Origin: Chryseobacterium camelliae
GTDB lineage: Bacteria; Bacteroidota; Bacteroidia; Flavobacteriales; Weeksellaceae
Length of the DNA stretch: 64,000 nucleotides
Direction of reading: 5' to 3'
NCBI RefSeq assembly: GCF_030818575.1
Contig: NZ_JAUTAL010000001.1
Span: 2,294,001 to 2,358,000, forward strand
Shown here piece by piece: positions 26,863 through 35,163 of the stretch. A model generated the notes under the pieces. The model saw nothing but the letters and a program-made list of their open reading frames with translations, was not told where the DNA came from and ran no database searches. Positions within the stretch are counted from its first letter, which is position 1; each line of letters opens with the position of its first letter. The position numbers were made by a program, and so were the translations under genes.

Positions 26863-27642
26863 TTAATTTAAGTTTAAAAATTCTTTGACCACATGACTAA
26901 AATCTACCGGATTATCAGCCTGTACCCAATGAGCGGCATTTTTAATGGTTACTATTTTAGCTTTAGGAAATTGCTGCCTGATGGCAAATTCATCCTGCGG
27001 AAGAATATAGTTGGATTTCTCACCGGCAATAAATAAGGTTTCTCCGTTGAAGACCCCAAACTTTATGGCGTTGGCCACAAATTCATTGTACTTTTCAGAC
27101 AGTGTTTTAAGATTAAACCTCCAGTTCAGTTTCTTATCATCATCCCAGTACAGGTTTTTGGTCAGAAACTGTATGGTTGATTTTTCATGAATGTACTGGC
27201 TTAATACATTTTCAACTTCCGTCCGTGATTTTACGGTATTAAAGTCGACACTTTCCAACGCCTTGATGATACCCTGATGGTGCGGCGGGTAAGCTTTGGG
27301 GGCAATATCCACCACGATCAGCTTCTCAACTTTTTCAGGATACCGGATGGCAAACTGCATCACTGCTTTCCCTCCCAGGGAATGGCCCAGCACATGTGCT
27401 TTATCGATCCCGTAGTGGTTCATATACGCTACAATATCTCCAGCCAGGTCGTCATGGGACATATTTTCTGAATGAAAACTCCGGCCGTGGTTTCTGAGGT
27501 CAATCAGATGTACGGGCAGCAGTTCTCCCATTTCTTTTCCGAAACTTCCCCAATTATCCAGCATGCCGAAAAGCCCGTGGAAAACAAGGAGCGGGGTTGA
27601 AGTTAATTGTTCACCGAATATTTTTGAATGTAAAATTTCCAT
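26863..27642 (-). CDS. Alpha/beta-fold hydrolase (YbfF-like esterase)
   Basis: 259 residues. Alpha/beta hydrolase with the oxyanion motif FHGLFG, DLRNHGRS and the nucleophile elbow GHSLGG (Ser about 98). The catalytic His is likely in NAAHWVQADNP near the C-terminus, and the acid in the region before it. The pattern is that of E. coli YbfF, an acyl-CoA/malonyl-CoA-type esterase; physiological substrate unknown. It lies 115 bases upstream of the graspetide precursors in the same direction with no clear terminator between, so read-through is possible. Confidence 0.85.
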   Translation of the reverse strand: MEILHSKIFGEQLTSTPLLVFHGLFGMLDNWGSFGKEMGELLPVHLIDLRNHGRSFHSENMSHDDLAGDIVAYMNHYGIDKAHVLGHSLGGKAVMQFAIRYPEKVEKLIVVDIAPKAYPPHHQGIIKALESVDFNTVKSRTEVENVLSQYIHEKSTIQFLTKNLYWDDDKKLNWRFNLKTLSEKYNEFVANAIKFGVFNGETLFIAGEKSNYILPQDEFAIRQQFPKAKIVTIKNAAHWVQADNPVDFSHVVKEFLNLN

Positions 27643-27652
27643 TATGTTTTGT

Positions 27653-27715
27653 CAAGATGTTAGATACTAGATGTTGGATTTTTGAATTTCAGTTTGATGT
27701 CAGATGTCTGACATT
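27653..27715. repeat. Dispersed TTAGATAT/AGATGTT-type intergenic repeat
   Basis: Iterated GATGTTAGATACTAGATGTT followed by GGATTTTTGAATTTCAG and GATGTCAGATGTCTGA. A similar stretch is at 41887-41935. Such repeats are common between genes in Chryseobacterium; no coding capacity is seen. Confidence 0.5.
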
Positions 27716-27731
27716 TAATCCTGTCCGCAGC

Positions 27732-28451
27732 CTACCACCTGGCCAGTCTTTTCAGATAGGCCTGAACGGTATTTTCCATACCCATGTACAATGCTTCAGA
27801 AATTAAAGCGTGACCGATAGATACTTCAAGCAGGTTTGGGATATGGTCTGAAAAATATTTCAGGTTGTCAAGGCTCAGATCATGGCCGGCATTAATGCCT
27901 AATCCATATTCAGACGCCACTACAGCAGTATCATAATAAGTTTGTATTGCCTTTTCTTTATTTGCTGAATAATCTCTGGCGTAGGCTTCCGTATACAGCT
28001 CAATTCTGTCTGTTCCGGTTTTGGCGGCATATTCCACGAGTTGCGGATTCGGATCAAGGAAAATCGAAGTTCTGATGCCTGCATTCTTAAATTCCGCAAT
28101 AATATCGGTAAGAAAATCTAGGTGCTTTCTGGTATCCCATCCGGCGTTGGAAGTAATTGCATCATCAGCATCCGGAACAAGCGTCACCTGTTCGGGTTTT
28201 ACCTCCAGGACCATCTCAATAAACGGGCGGTGAGGATTGCCTTCTATATTGAACTCTGTAGTCACCAAAGGTTTCAGGTCATAAACATCTTTCCTGGTAA
28301 TATGCCTTTCGTCGGGTCTAGGATGAATGGTGATTCCATGTGCCCCGAATTCCTGAATTTTTACGGCAGCTTCTGTAACACTGGGAGTCTCTCCCCCTCT
28401 TGCATTTCTTAAGGTTGCAATTTTATTGATGTTTACGCTTAACTTTGTCAT
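27732..28451 (-). CDS. pdxJ: Pyridoxine 5'-phosphate synthase PdxJ
   Basis: 239 residues from the ATG at 28451; the frame extends 17 codons upstream through a terminator, but MTKLSVNINKIATLRNARGG is the family start. TIM barrel with the active-site stretches HPRPDERHI, EFNIEGNP, LVPDADDAITSNAGWD and GINAGHDLSLDNL, the last containing the C-terminal catalytic His. It condenses deoxyxylulose 5-phosphate and 3-amino-1-hydroxyacetone phosphate to PNP in vitamin B6 synthesis. A -7 box lies exactly four bases before the ATG. Confidence 0.95.
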   Translation of the reverse strand: MTKLSVNINKIATLRNARGGETPSVTEAAVKIQEFGAHGITIHPRPDERHITRKDVYDLKPLVTTEFNIEGNPHRPFIEMVLEVKPEQVTLVPDADDAITSNAGWDTRKHLDFLTDIIAEFKNAGIRTSIFLDPNPQLVEYAAKTGTDRIELYTEAYARDYSANKEKAIQTYYDTAVVASEYGLGINAGHDLSLDNLKYFSDHIPNLLEVSIGHALISEALYMGMENTVQAYLKRLARW

Positions 28452-28455
28452 GGTA

Positions 28456-28463
28456 CAAAAATA
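28456..28463 (-). promoter_or_regulatory. pdxJ -7 box with leaderless spacing
   Basis: Minus strand TATTTTTG, four bases (TACC), then ATG. The box directly abuts the mscS terminator, so termination and initiation share the same 45 bases. Confidence 0.6.
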
Positions 28464-28464
28464 A

Positions 28465-28493
28465 AAAAAAGCCAACTTAAAGTGGGCTTTTTT
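28465..28493 (-). terminator. Terminator after mscS
   Basis: Minus strand GCCCACTT-TAA-GTTGGC with one G-U pair, flanked by A-run and T-run (the T-run is formed by 28461-28470 on the plus strand as A). Confidence 0.78.
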
Positions 28494-28582
28494 GGCAAAC
28501 ATTTAACGGTATCGATGATCAGCAGATCCTTAATCTTTGATAGAGTGAATGTTTTTATCATACTGAGTACAGATTTTGCCAT

Positions 28583-29845
28583 CTAGGTTTTAACCTGCAT
28601 CACCTCAAGGTCGAATTCTTTTGAAGCCACCAGCAGATGGTCAAAGATATCCGACTGGATTTGCTCAAACCTGATCCATTCCGTATCTGTCGTAAAGGAA
28701 TATACTTCTAACGGAAGTCCCTGTGGAGTTATGTTAAGCTGCCGTACAATCATCGGACCTTCTTTATCCAATTCAGGAATCCGCTCAATATATTTCTGCG
28801 CATAATACCTGAAGAGTCCTATATTGGTCAGTTGCCGTCCATTAATAATCTCTTCAGGGTGCTGCATATTTTCTTTTTCTTTCCTCAGTTCCAGGATACT
28901 TTTGGTAAGATAATCAGATATAAGATTGATCGATTTCAGTCGTTCGATATCCTCGTCGGTAAGGAATTTAAAAGAATTGATATTAAAATAGATAGATTTC
29001 TTAATTCTCCTGGCGTTATTCTCAGAAATGTACTGAAGGTTTTTGATCTCGGTGGTCAGCAGATCATACGTTGGTATGGTGGAGAAAGTTTTATCAAAAT
29101 TATTGATCCTGGTGGTCAGGAGGCTGATCTCGGCAATATTCCCTTCCACATTATATTTAGGAATGCTTACCCAGTCTCCTACTTTAAGGTTCTTGGAAGT
29201 AGCTACATGAATTCCGGTCACAAATCCCAGGATCGTATCCCGGAAAACCAGTACCAGAACAGCCGTTATGGCTCCAAGACTCCCTACGATAGTGGTACCT
29301 TTTATACCAAAGATAACACAGATCCCTACCACAGAAAATATGAAGATCCCAAGTATTTTTACGGTTTCTGAAATGGCATTCAACGCCATTATTTTGTAGA
29401 AATCCTGTTTGATGATAAAATATCCCCTGAAAGCGGTGAGCGATCTGTACAGCATTCCCGCAAGCGTCAGTACAAAACCGAGGTTGACTGACCTGATGAT
29501 GAATATATTGGTATTAGGAATCGATCGTGGCGGAAAAATTGAGGGATTAATGCTTGCCACTACAGATAAGGCAATAAGATGCGCTACAGAATTGGTAATC
29601 TTGGAATCATAAATGGACTTGATGATAGGATATTTCTGCTCATCATGAAAAAACCGGAAGATAATATTGATCACAGGTTTACAGATAAAATCTATCACAA
29701 AAAAGACAGCCAGTAACAATGCTAATTTTGTAATCATGTGAAAAAACCAGTCCAGACCCGAAGGCGATATGCGGCTGATGTATTCATATAACTGGTAGCT
29801 TAAGTCCTGGAAAAAATCTTTGGTATCCTGTATTTCGTCTTTCAT
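28583..29845 (-). CDS. Mechanosensitive ion channel family protein (MscS superfamily, YbdG-like)
   Basis: 420 residues from the ATG at 29845 (upstream in-frame start at 29899 is less likely because a -7 box lies at 29851-29858). About five membrane helices (residues ~35-190); the pore helix and beta domain are GSLGAITAVLVLVFRDTILGFVTGIHVATS and LKVGDWVSIPKYNVEGNIAEISLLTTRI (Gly/Ala-rich TM3 and the following beta domain). The long C-terminal extension is like E. coli YbdG. It should release solutes under osmotic shock. Confidence 0.9.
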   Translation of the reverse strand: MKDEIQDTKDFFQDLSYQLYEYISRISPSGLDWFFHMITKLALLLAVFFVIDFICKPVINIIFRFFHDEQKYPIIKSIYDSKITNSVAHLIALSVVASINPSIFPPRSIPNTNIFIIRSVNLGFVLTLAGMLYRSLTAFRGYFIIKQDFYKIMALNAISETVKILGIFIFSVVGICVIFGIKGTTIVGSLGAITAVLVLVFRDTILGFVTGIHVATSKNLKVGDWVSIPKYNVEGNIAEISLLTTRINNFDKTFSTIPTYDLLTTEIKNLQYISENNARRIKKSIYFNINSFKFLTDEDIERLKSINLISDYLTKSILELRKEKENMQHPEEIINGRQLTNIGLFRYYAQKYIERIPELDKEGPMIVRQLNITPQGLPLEVYSFTTDTEWIRFEQIQSDIFDHLLVASKEFDLEVMQVKT

Positions 29846-29850
29846 AAGAG

Positions 29851-29858
29851 CAAATTTA
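29851..29858 (-). promoter_or_regulatory. mscS -7 box, near-leaderless
   Basis: Minus strand TAAATTTG followed by five bases (CTCTT) and ATG at 29845. Supports 29845 as the start. Confidence 0.5.
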
Positions 29859-30077
29859 CAAATCTTAACAACTAAATATTGCAGCAAAAGTCTTTCCAAA
29901 TCTTCTCGAAATTACCTGCATGACATGAATTGCAGTGGAATTTTATGATTTCATAGGTTTGCCCGGCTATCTGGATACCATTCAAAACATCGTAAAGCAT
30001 GATCTGCATTTTATTTTTGGAATTATTTTGGTAGCGGATTCAGTTAATTATGCACCATTTAAGATATCTTACATATT

Positions 30078-30569
30078 ATGGACACTATACTTATTGATAT
30101 TCTCTGCCTGGTCCTTTTATTTCTGGGCATGTTAGGAACTTTTCTTCCTGTGCTGCCCGGTCTGCTCCTGAGCATTTGCGGACTGCTGATCTATAAATTC
30201 GGGACTGATGCTGATCTGCCGATGCTGTATATCTGGGTTTTCGGAGCCCTGACTGCTATTTCAGTGGTATTGAATTACGTCATTCCGGCCAAAACCACCC
30301 AGAAATATGGAGGAACACGCTGGGGAAGTATAGGATCTGTGATCGGAACTATTGTGGGAATGTTTTTACCGATTCCACTGGGTTTCCTAATCGGGATGTT
30401 TGCCGGAGTATTCATTGGTGAATTGCTCCACGACAGCAAAGACATGAATAAAGCTTTAAAATCAACCAAAGGAGCTCTTATAGGATTCATTTATGGCACC
30501 GGTTTCAGTCTGGTGGTAGGTGTGGCAATGTTTTTGGTGGTTATCCTGGATATGTTAAACATAATCTGA
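30078..30569 (+). CDS. DUF456 domain-containing membrane protein
   Basis: 163 residues with four or five membrane helices and the Gly-rich DUF456 pattern (GTFLPVLPGLLLSICGLL; KYGGTRWGSIGSVIGTIVGMFL; GIFAGVFIGEL-type loop). Function unknown; inner-membrane. Its TGA overlaps the next ATG by one base (TGATG... arrangement at 30567-30571), so the two are translationally coupled. Confidence 0.85.
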   Translation: MDTILIDILCLVLLFLGMLGTFLPVLPGLLLSICGLLIYKFGTDADLPMLYIWVFGALTAISVVLNYVIPAKTTQKYGGTRWGSIGSVIGTIVGMFLPIPLGFLIGMFAGVFIGELLHDSKDMNKALKSTKGALIGFIYGTGFSLVVGVAMFLVVILDMLNII

Positions 30570-31078
30570 TGAGTATGATTCCTAAAACCATTTTATTCAG
30601 TATCGGCCTGATGTCCGTACTGAACTGCAATACACGGAAAGGAGCCAACGCAAAAAATGCTTCTTCAATTAATACTCCACAAACAGCTATGAACAGTAGT
30701 TCTGCAAAAGATAATGCCCTGATCAATCTTTCGGAAGGTGAAAACAAGTTCCTGAAAGAATATGACATGAATGTCACATTCAAAGGAGTTTCTGAAGACA
30801 GCCGCTGTCCGGAGGGCGTGAATTGCATCTGGGCCGGCGTTGCTGTAGCTCAGGTAGAAGTCATGGGTACCGCTACCCGCCCGGTTATCCTTAACCTGGC
30901 CAGTACGGAAAATCCGGGAAGGAACTACCACCAGTCTGCCGACTTTAACGGATATACCATTTCACTGCATACGATTAACCCCTATCCTACCTCGGCAGAA
31001 GGCACCAGTGCTTTAAGAGGTAAATATAAAATCGGAATCATCATTCAGAAGTCTGCGACAAATGCTACCAAGAAATAG
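30569..31078 (+). CDS. Small exported protein with a CPEGxNCxWAG motif
   Basis: 169 residues. N-terminal hydrophobic signal ending in V-L-N-C, an imperfect lipobox (Asn at -1), then a Ser/Asn/Ala-rich linker, then a compact domain from about residue 55 with SRCPEGVNCIWAGVA; the two Cys could pair. I know this motif from small Bacteroidota proteins of unknown function. It is translationally coupled to the DUF456 gene and overlaps convergent ung by 14 bases at the 3' end. Confidence 0.75.
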   Translation: MSMIPKTILFSIGLMSVLNCNTRKGANAKNASSINTPQTAMNSSSAKDNALINLSEGENKFLKEYDMNVTFKGVSEDSRCPEGVNCIWAGVAVAQVEVMGTATRPVILNLASTENPGRNYHQSADFNGYTISLHTINPYPTSAEGTSALRGKYKIGIIIQKSATNATKK

Positions 31079-31706
31079 GTTTCTTTCCTTTTGAAACAAG
31101 ATATTCATTGATTTTTGAAAAAGGTTTGCTCCCAAAAAATCCCCTGTGTACGGAAAACGGAGACGGGTGCGCAGATTTCAGGATAAAATGCTTAGCCGGA
31201 TCAATCAGTTCGGCTTTTTTCTGTGCAAACGCACCCCATAAAACAAATACGACATTTTCTTTTTTGTCTGAAATTTCCTTAATGATGAAGTCGGTGAACT
31301 TCTCCCATCCCAGATCTTTATGCGAATTGGGTGAGTGTGCCCGTACGGTAAGCGTAGCATTCAAAAGCAAGACGCCTTGCCTGCCCCAGTCGTCCAGTTC
31401 TTTGGAAGTCCTTACAACGCCCAGGTCATCTTTCAGTTCTATAAAAATATTTTTCAGCGAAGGCGGTGCCGCAACCTGTTCGGAAACGGAAAAACACAAA
31501 CCATTAGCCTGATAGTCATTATGATAAGGATCCTGGCCTAAAATAACGACCTCCACATCATCAAAAGGAGTAATTTCTAGTGCCCTGAAAATCTGGTTTT
31601 TCGGAGGAAATACTTTGGTGGATGCATATTCCTGTTTTACTTTTTCCCAAAGGTTTGTAAAGTAAGGCGTATTTTTTATCGGGGCTAAAACATCTGTCCA
31701 GGTCAT
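31065..31706 (-). CDS. ung: Uracil-DNA glycosylase (family 1)
   Basis: 213 residues. Family 1 UDG motifs: VVILGQDPYHNDYQANGLCFSV (catalytic Asp and Tyr pocket), GVLLLNATLTVRAHSPNSH, and HPSPFSVHRGFFGSKPFS with the catalytic His and Leu/His loop region. It removes uracil from DNA in base excision repair. Length matches. It overlaps the convergent exported-protein gene by 14 bases. Confidence 0.97.
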   Translation of the reverse strand: MTWTDVLAPIKNTPYFTNLWEKVKQEYASTKVFPPKNQIFRALEITPFDDVEVVILGQDPYHNDYQANGLCFSVSEQVAAPPSLKNIFIELKDDLGVVRTSKELDDWGRQGVLLLNATLTVRAHSPNSHKDLGWEKFTDFIIKEISDKKENVVFVLWGAFAQKKAELIDPAKHFILKSAHPSPFSVHRGFFGSKPFSKINEYLVSKGKKPISW

Positions 31707-32034
31707 AGGTATATTTGAAAATTTGAAGATGAATTAATTTGAAAATTAAATTCTATTGGTTGGTTTATTAATTTAAAATATTCGTCGAAAGTTACGGTCA
31801 TTGTAATGCTTATCAATTTTCTTGCCTTTATAAGAAGGTTTGAGCTTCCATACTGATCAGCAACCATAGCAGTGACATCTAAAAATCTGTTGGTATTTAT
31901 AACTTATTAATGATTTCATTCTGTTTAGCAATGATAAAAATATTTTGGAGAGTACTGATCGGTTTTATCAGCTCATTTCTTTCGGTTGACAGATTCATTG
32001 GATGTCAATTTGTACTTAAACAAATATACTGATT
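31707..32034. other. 328-base gene-free interval
   Basis: AT-rich. The ung-proximal ~60 bases are built of ATTTGAAAATT-type repeats (also near 32605-32640). No convincing ORF, RNA gene or terminator is seen in the rest. Confidence 0.4.
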
Positions 32035-32553
32035 TTAAAAATTACCCTGTATTTTCTTACGGCTGAAAACCTGATGTTCCGGAAAATCCTCGTCCTTGCT
32101 GTTTTTTTCCACAACAAAATGATGCTTCAGCAGTAAAGCCTTTGAGGCTTCGTTCAGCGAATGGGTGATGGCCAAAATTTCTTTGAGTTGTAAATAATCA
32201 AACCCGTAAGGCAAAACAGCATCCAGAACTTCAGACATAATACCTTTCCTGTGATATTCGGGAAGAAGCTCATATCCTATCTCAGCGGTGGTGCGGTCTT
32301 CAGAGAAATTCCAGAAGCAGATGGTGCCGATTATGTTGGGCTGGTCTTTATATGAAATCCCAAAATAAAAGGTCTGCCCGTTTTTGGTTCTTTCCTTAAT
32401 GGTTAAAATAAACTGCAATGCATCGTAATTGTTTTTAGGTGAGTTCCTTTTCACAAAGCGATTAATGGTTGCATTGCTACGGATTTTCAGGATATCTTCA
32501 GTATGGCTTTCGTTGATTTCTTTCAATACTAAACGTTCGGTTTGCAGTTTCAT
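32035..32553 (-). CDS. GNAT family N-acetyltransferase (RimJ/RimL-like)
   Basis: 172 residues. Acetyltransferase_3 pattern: LQTERLVLKEINESHTEDIL at the start, GTICFWNFSEDRTTAEIGYELLPEYHRKGIMSEVL with the acetyl-CoA-binding RKG loop, then the LKEILAITHSLNEASKALLLKHHF tail typical of ribosomal-protein-like acetyltransferases. Substrate unknown. A link to the graspetide cluster 5.8 kb away (some microviridins are N-acetylated by a GNAT) cannot be claimed from distance alone. Confidence 0.87.
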   Translation of the reverse strand: MKLQTERLVLKEINESHTEDILKIRSNATINRFVKRNSPKNNYDALQFILTIKERTKNGQTFYFGISYKDQPNIIGTICFWNFSEDRTTAEIGYELLPEYHRKGIMSEVLDAVLPYGFDYLQLKEILAITHSLNEASKALLLKHHFVVEKNSKDEDFPEHQVFSRKKIQGNF

Positions 32554-32650
32554 AAGATTAAATGGCGTACGCTTTCAGGATTAATCATTTTGAGGGGTTT
32601 CCAAAAATTCAAATTAAAGCATTTTCAAATTAACATTCATATTTTCTCAC

Positions 32651-32658
32651 TAAATTTG
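32651..32658 (+). promoter_or_regulatory. mutS2 -7 box with leaderless spacing to a GTG start
   Basis: TAAATTTG, four bases (TACT), then GTG at 32663. The spacing supports the non-ATG start. Confidence 0.6.
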
Positions 32659-32662
32659 TACT

Positions 32663-34810
32663 GTGTATATAAATAAAGAAGATTTAAACGAATTAGAGTT
32701 TCCGCAATTGCTCGCGGAAATTGCTCCATTTGCCTATTCTCCGAAAACGAGAGGGAAAATTCTTCAGCTCCTGCCGATGACGATTGATGAGGCAGAACTT
32801 TCCCTGAAAAAAACTTCAGAATACCTGTCGAGTTTTGAAAGTTCAAATGCGATACCGTTCGATGAATATGAAGATATCGAAAATGAGCTGAAACTGATGC
32901 TGATTGAAAATTACCGCCTGGAAAACAGCGCGTTCATCAAGATAAAAACGCTTACGGAACAGATCGGGAAGCTTCAGAAGTTTTTCCCTACCATGCCGGA
33001 AACCTTTCCCACATTAATGAGCGATGCTGCGGTATTGGAGTTCAAAAAAGAAATTATAGATAAAGTAGATAAGGTCTTTAACCGTTTTGGTGAAGTGAAA
33101 AGTGAGGCTTCTCCTATCCTGAAAGAACTGAGGACGGAAATCCAGCATGCTAAAAAAGCCATTCAGGAAAACTTCAATCGGGCTTTATTCAATTACGGAC
33201 AGAGTGAGTTCCTGGATGATATCCGCGAAACGATTATAGAAGACCAGAGGGTTTTAGCTGTAAAATCAGGATTTAAAAAGAGGGTTCCGGGAAGAGTGCT
33301 CGGACTTTCAAAAACCGGTTCTATAACTTACATCCAGCCGGACAGTGTTGTCAAGCATTATTTCAAGCTGAAGGAAAGTGAAGAAGAAGAGAAGAAAGAA
33401 ATCGATAAAATCCTCAGGAAACTGACGGCAGAGCTTTCGGAATTCCAGCCTCAGCTCTGGAGGTATCAGATGTATATCTTCGACCTTGATCTAACCAGAG
33501 CAAAAGCGAAGTTTGCCGAACTGATCAATGGCGTTCTGCCGAAAATCAACCGTCATAAAACCCTGCGGTTAAGGGAAGCTTTCCATCCTTTGCTCTTCCT
33601 GAGAAACAAAGCAGAAAACAAAACGATTTTCCCGCAGACCCTTACCCTGACAGATCACAACAGGATCATCTGTATCTCCGGACCGAACGCAGGAGGAAAA
33701 TCCATCACCCTGAAAACCGTTGGACTGTTGCAGCTGATGATCCAGAGCGGAATCCTGGTTCCCGTGCATCCGAAATCAGAGATGTTTTTCTTTGAAAAGA
33801 TCATGACTGACATCGGGGATAACCAGTCGATTGAAAACCATCTTTCTACCTACTCTTCAAGACTGAAAAAAATGGGCGGCATCATTCGTGAGGCAGACGC
33901 CAATACCCTTTTGCTGATTGATGAGTTCGGTACCGGATCTGACCCTGAATTAGGCGGAGCGTTGGCAGAAAGCTTCCTTGAATTTTTCTATGATAAAAAG
34001 AGTTTTGCCATCATTACAACGCATTACACCAATATAAAACTGGTGGTGGAGCAGCTTCCGAATGCAGAAAATGCAGCCATGCTCTTCAATGAAGAAACCC
34101 TGGAACCGATGTATAAGTTAGAAGTGGGGCAGGCAGGAAGCTCCTTCACATTTGAAGTCGCTGAAAAGAATAAAATCCCCAGGTTCATCATTCATTCTGC
34201 CAAGAAAAAGGTTGAACATGATATTGTAAACCTGGATAAGACGATTGTTAAGCTCCAGCAGGAAAAATTTGAAGTTGAAAAACTGAAATCTGATCTCGCG
34301 GAAAGAAAGGAATCCGTGGAAGATAAACGGGACAACCTGCAAAAGCTCAATGATCAGCTCCAGCAGAAGCTGTTCAACTTCCAGAAGCTCTATGAGGAAG
34401 AACACCGCAAGCTTCAGTTCGGGAATAAGATTGAAGCGTTCATCGACAGCTATATCAAAGGAAAATCGAGAAAAGATGTCGTAAAAGATTTTGTGAAAAT
34501 CCTGGAGCAGGAAAAATTCAGAAAAGTAGGTGCCGATAAGGATGAATCCAAACGCCTGCAGATCGTGAAACGGAAAATTACCCAGCAGCTGAAAAAAGAA
34601 GATGTGCAGGAAAGGATTGCTGAGACCAATGAAAAACTGGAAGAAAAAATCAAGACCGAAAGGGCTTTATGGATGAAAGAAGGACAAAGGGTACGGATCA
34701 AAGGCAGTACGAGTGTCGGAACCATTGAAAAAGTTTCTAAAAATAAGGTAATCGTTAACTACGGGACTTTTAAGACAACGATTAATTCTGACGAACTGGA
34801 GCGGATATAA
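32663..34810 (+). CDS. mutS2: MutS2-family protein lacking a C-terminal Smr domain
   Basis: 715 residues from a GTG. MutS core and ATPase: CISGPNAGGKSITLKTVGLLQLM (Walker A), LLIDEFGTGSDPELGGALAE (Walker B/signature) and IITTHYTNIK; then a long charged coiled coil (about 510-640) and a short beta-rich end (RVRIKGSTSVGTIEKVSKNKVIVNYG). The Smr nuclease domain of canonical MutS2 (~780 residues) is absent, as is usual in flavobacterial members. MutS2 acts on branched DNA or stalled ribosomes in other bacteria; its role here is inferred. Confidence 0.9.
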   Translation: MYINKEDLNELEFPQLLAEIAPFAYSPKTRGKILQLLPMTIDEAELSLKKTSEYLSSFESSNAIPFDEYEDIENELKLMLIENYRLENSAFIKIKTLTEQIGKLQKFFPTMPETFPTLMSDAAVLEFKKEIIDKVDKVFNRFGEVKSEASPILKELRTEIQHAKKAIQENFNRALFNYGQSEFLDDIRETIIEDQRVLAVKSGFKKRVPGRVLGLSKTGSITYIQPDSVVKHYFKLKESEEEEKKEIDKILRKLTAELSEFQPQLWRYQMYIFDLDLTRAKAKFAELINGVLPKINRHKTLRLREAFHPLLFLRNKAENKTIFPQTLTLTDHNRIICISGPNAGGKSITLKTVGLLQLMIQSGILVPVHPKSEMFFFEKIMTDIGDNQSIENHLSTYSSRLKKMGGIIREADANTLLLIDEFGTGSDPELGGALAESFLEFFYDKKSFAIITTHYTNIKLVVEQLPNAENAAMLFNEETLEPMYKLEVGQAGSSFTFEVAEKNKIPRFIIHSAKKKVEHDIVNLDKTIVKLQQEKFEVEKLKSDLAERKESVEDKRDNLQKLNDQLQQKLFNFQKLYEEEHRKLQFGNKIEAFIDSYIKGKSRKDVVKDFVKILEQEKFRKVGADKDESKRLQIVKRKITQQLKKEDVQERIAETNEKLEEKIKTERALWMKEGQRVRIKGSTSVGTIEKVSKNKVIVNYGTFKTTINSDELERI

Positions 34811-34898
34811 TCGTGTTGAAAAATTAAGAATTTGAAATGTCTTAATTCAGACATGATGAAGTTTTTTTACTTTGACAAGATCCTGCTAATGTATAATT

Positions 34899-34936
34899 AA
34901 AAAGAGTGTTCATTTCCGAGCACTCTTTTATTTTTT
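34899..34936 (+). terminator. Terminator after mutS2
   Basis: AAAGAGTGTTC / GAGCACTCTTT hairpin (one G-T pair) followed by a T-rich run; 90 bases after the mutS2 stop. Confidence 0.82.
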
Positions 34937-35163
34937 GATCAGCTTCCAGTGTGTATCTTATCCTTAAACCATATAAAACGCTCATAACAAGAAAGAATTA
35001 TGATTTCAGATTATCATTTTCAGTAGGTCTGGGATATTTCGGATGAAGTGTATCTTCTCTCCTGCGGAATCCTCAAGCCTGTTAAAGATTTTGCAGAATC
35101 ACAGAAGAATAAGTATCTGCCGGAGAGCATTTAATTTTATATCTTTGAGCTTTAAAAAGATTC
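34937..35163. promoter_or_regulatory. Gene-free stretch ending in a promoter for the next gene
   Basis: No ORF of note. A TATCTTTG -7 box at 35140-35147 precedes the next ATG by 16 bases. Nothing else is recognised. Confidence 0.5.

Noticed and set aside
32035..32553. GNAT as the acetyltransferase of the graspetide pathway
   Set aside because: It is 5.8 kb away with unrelated genes between, and looks like a RimJ/RimL-type protein.
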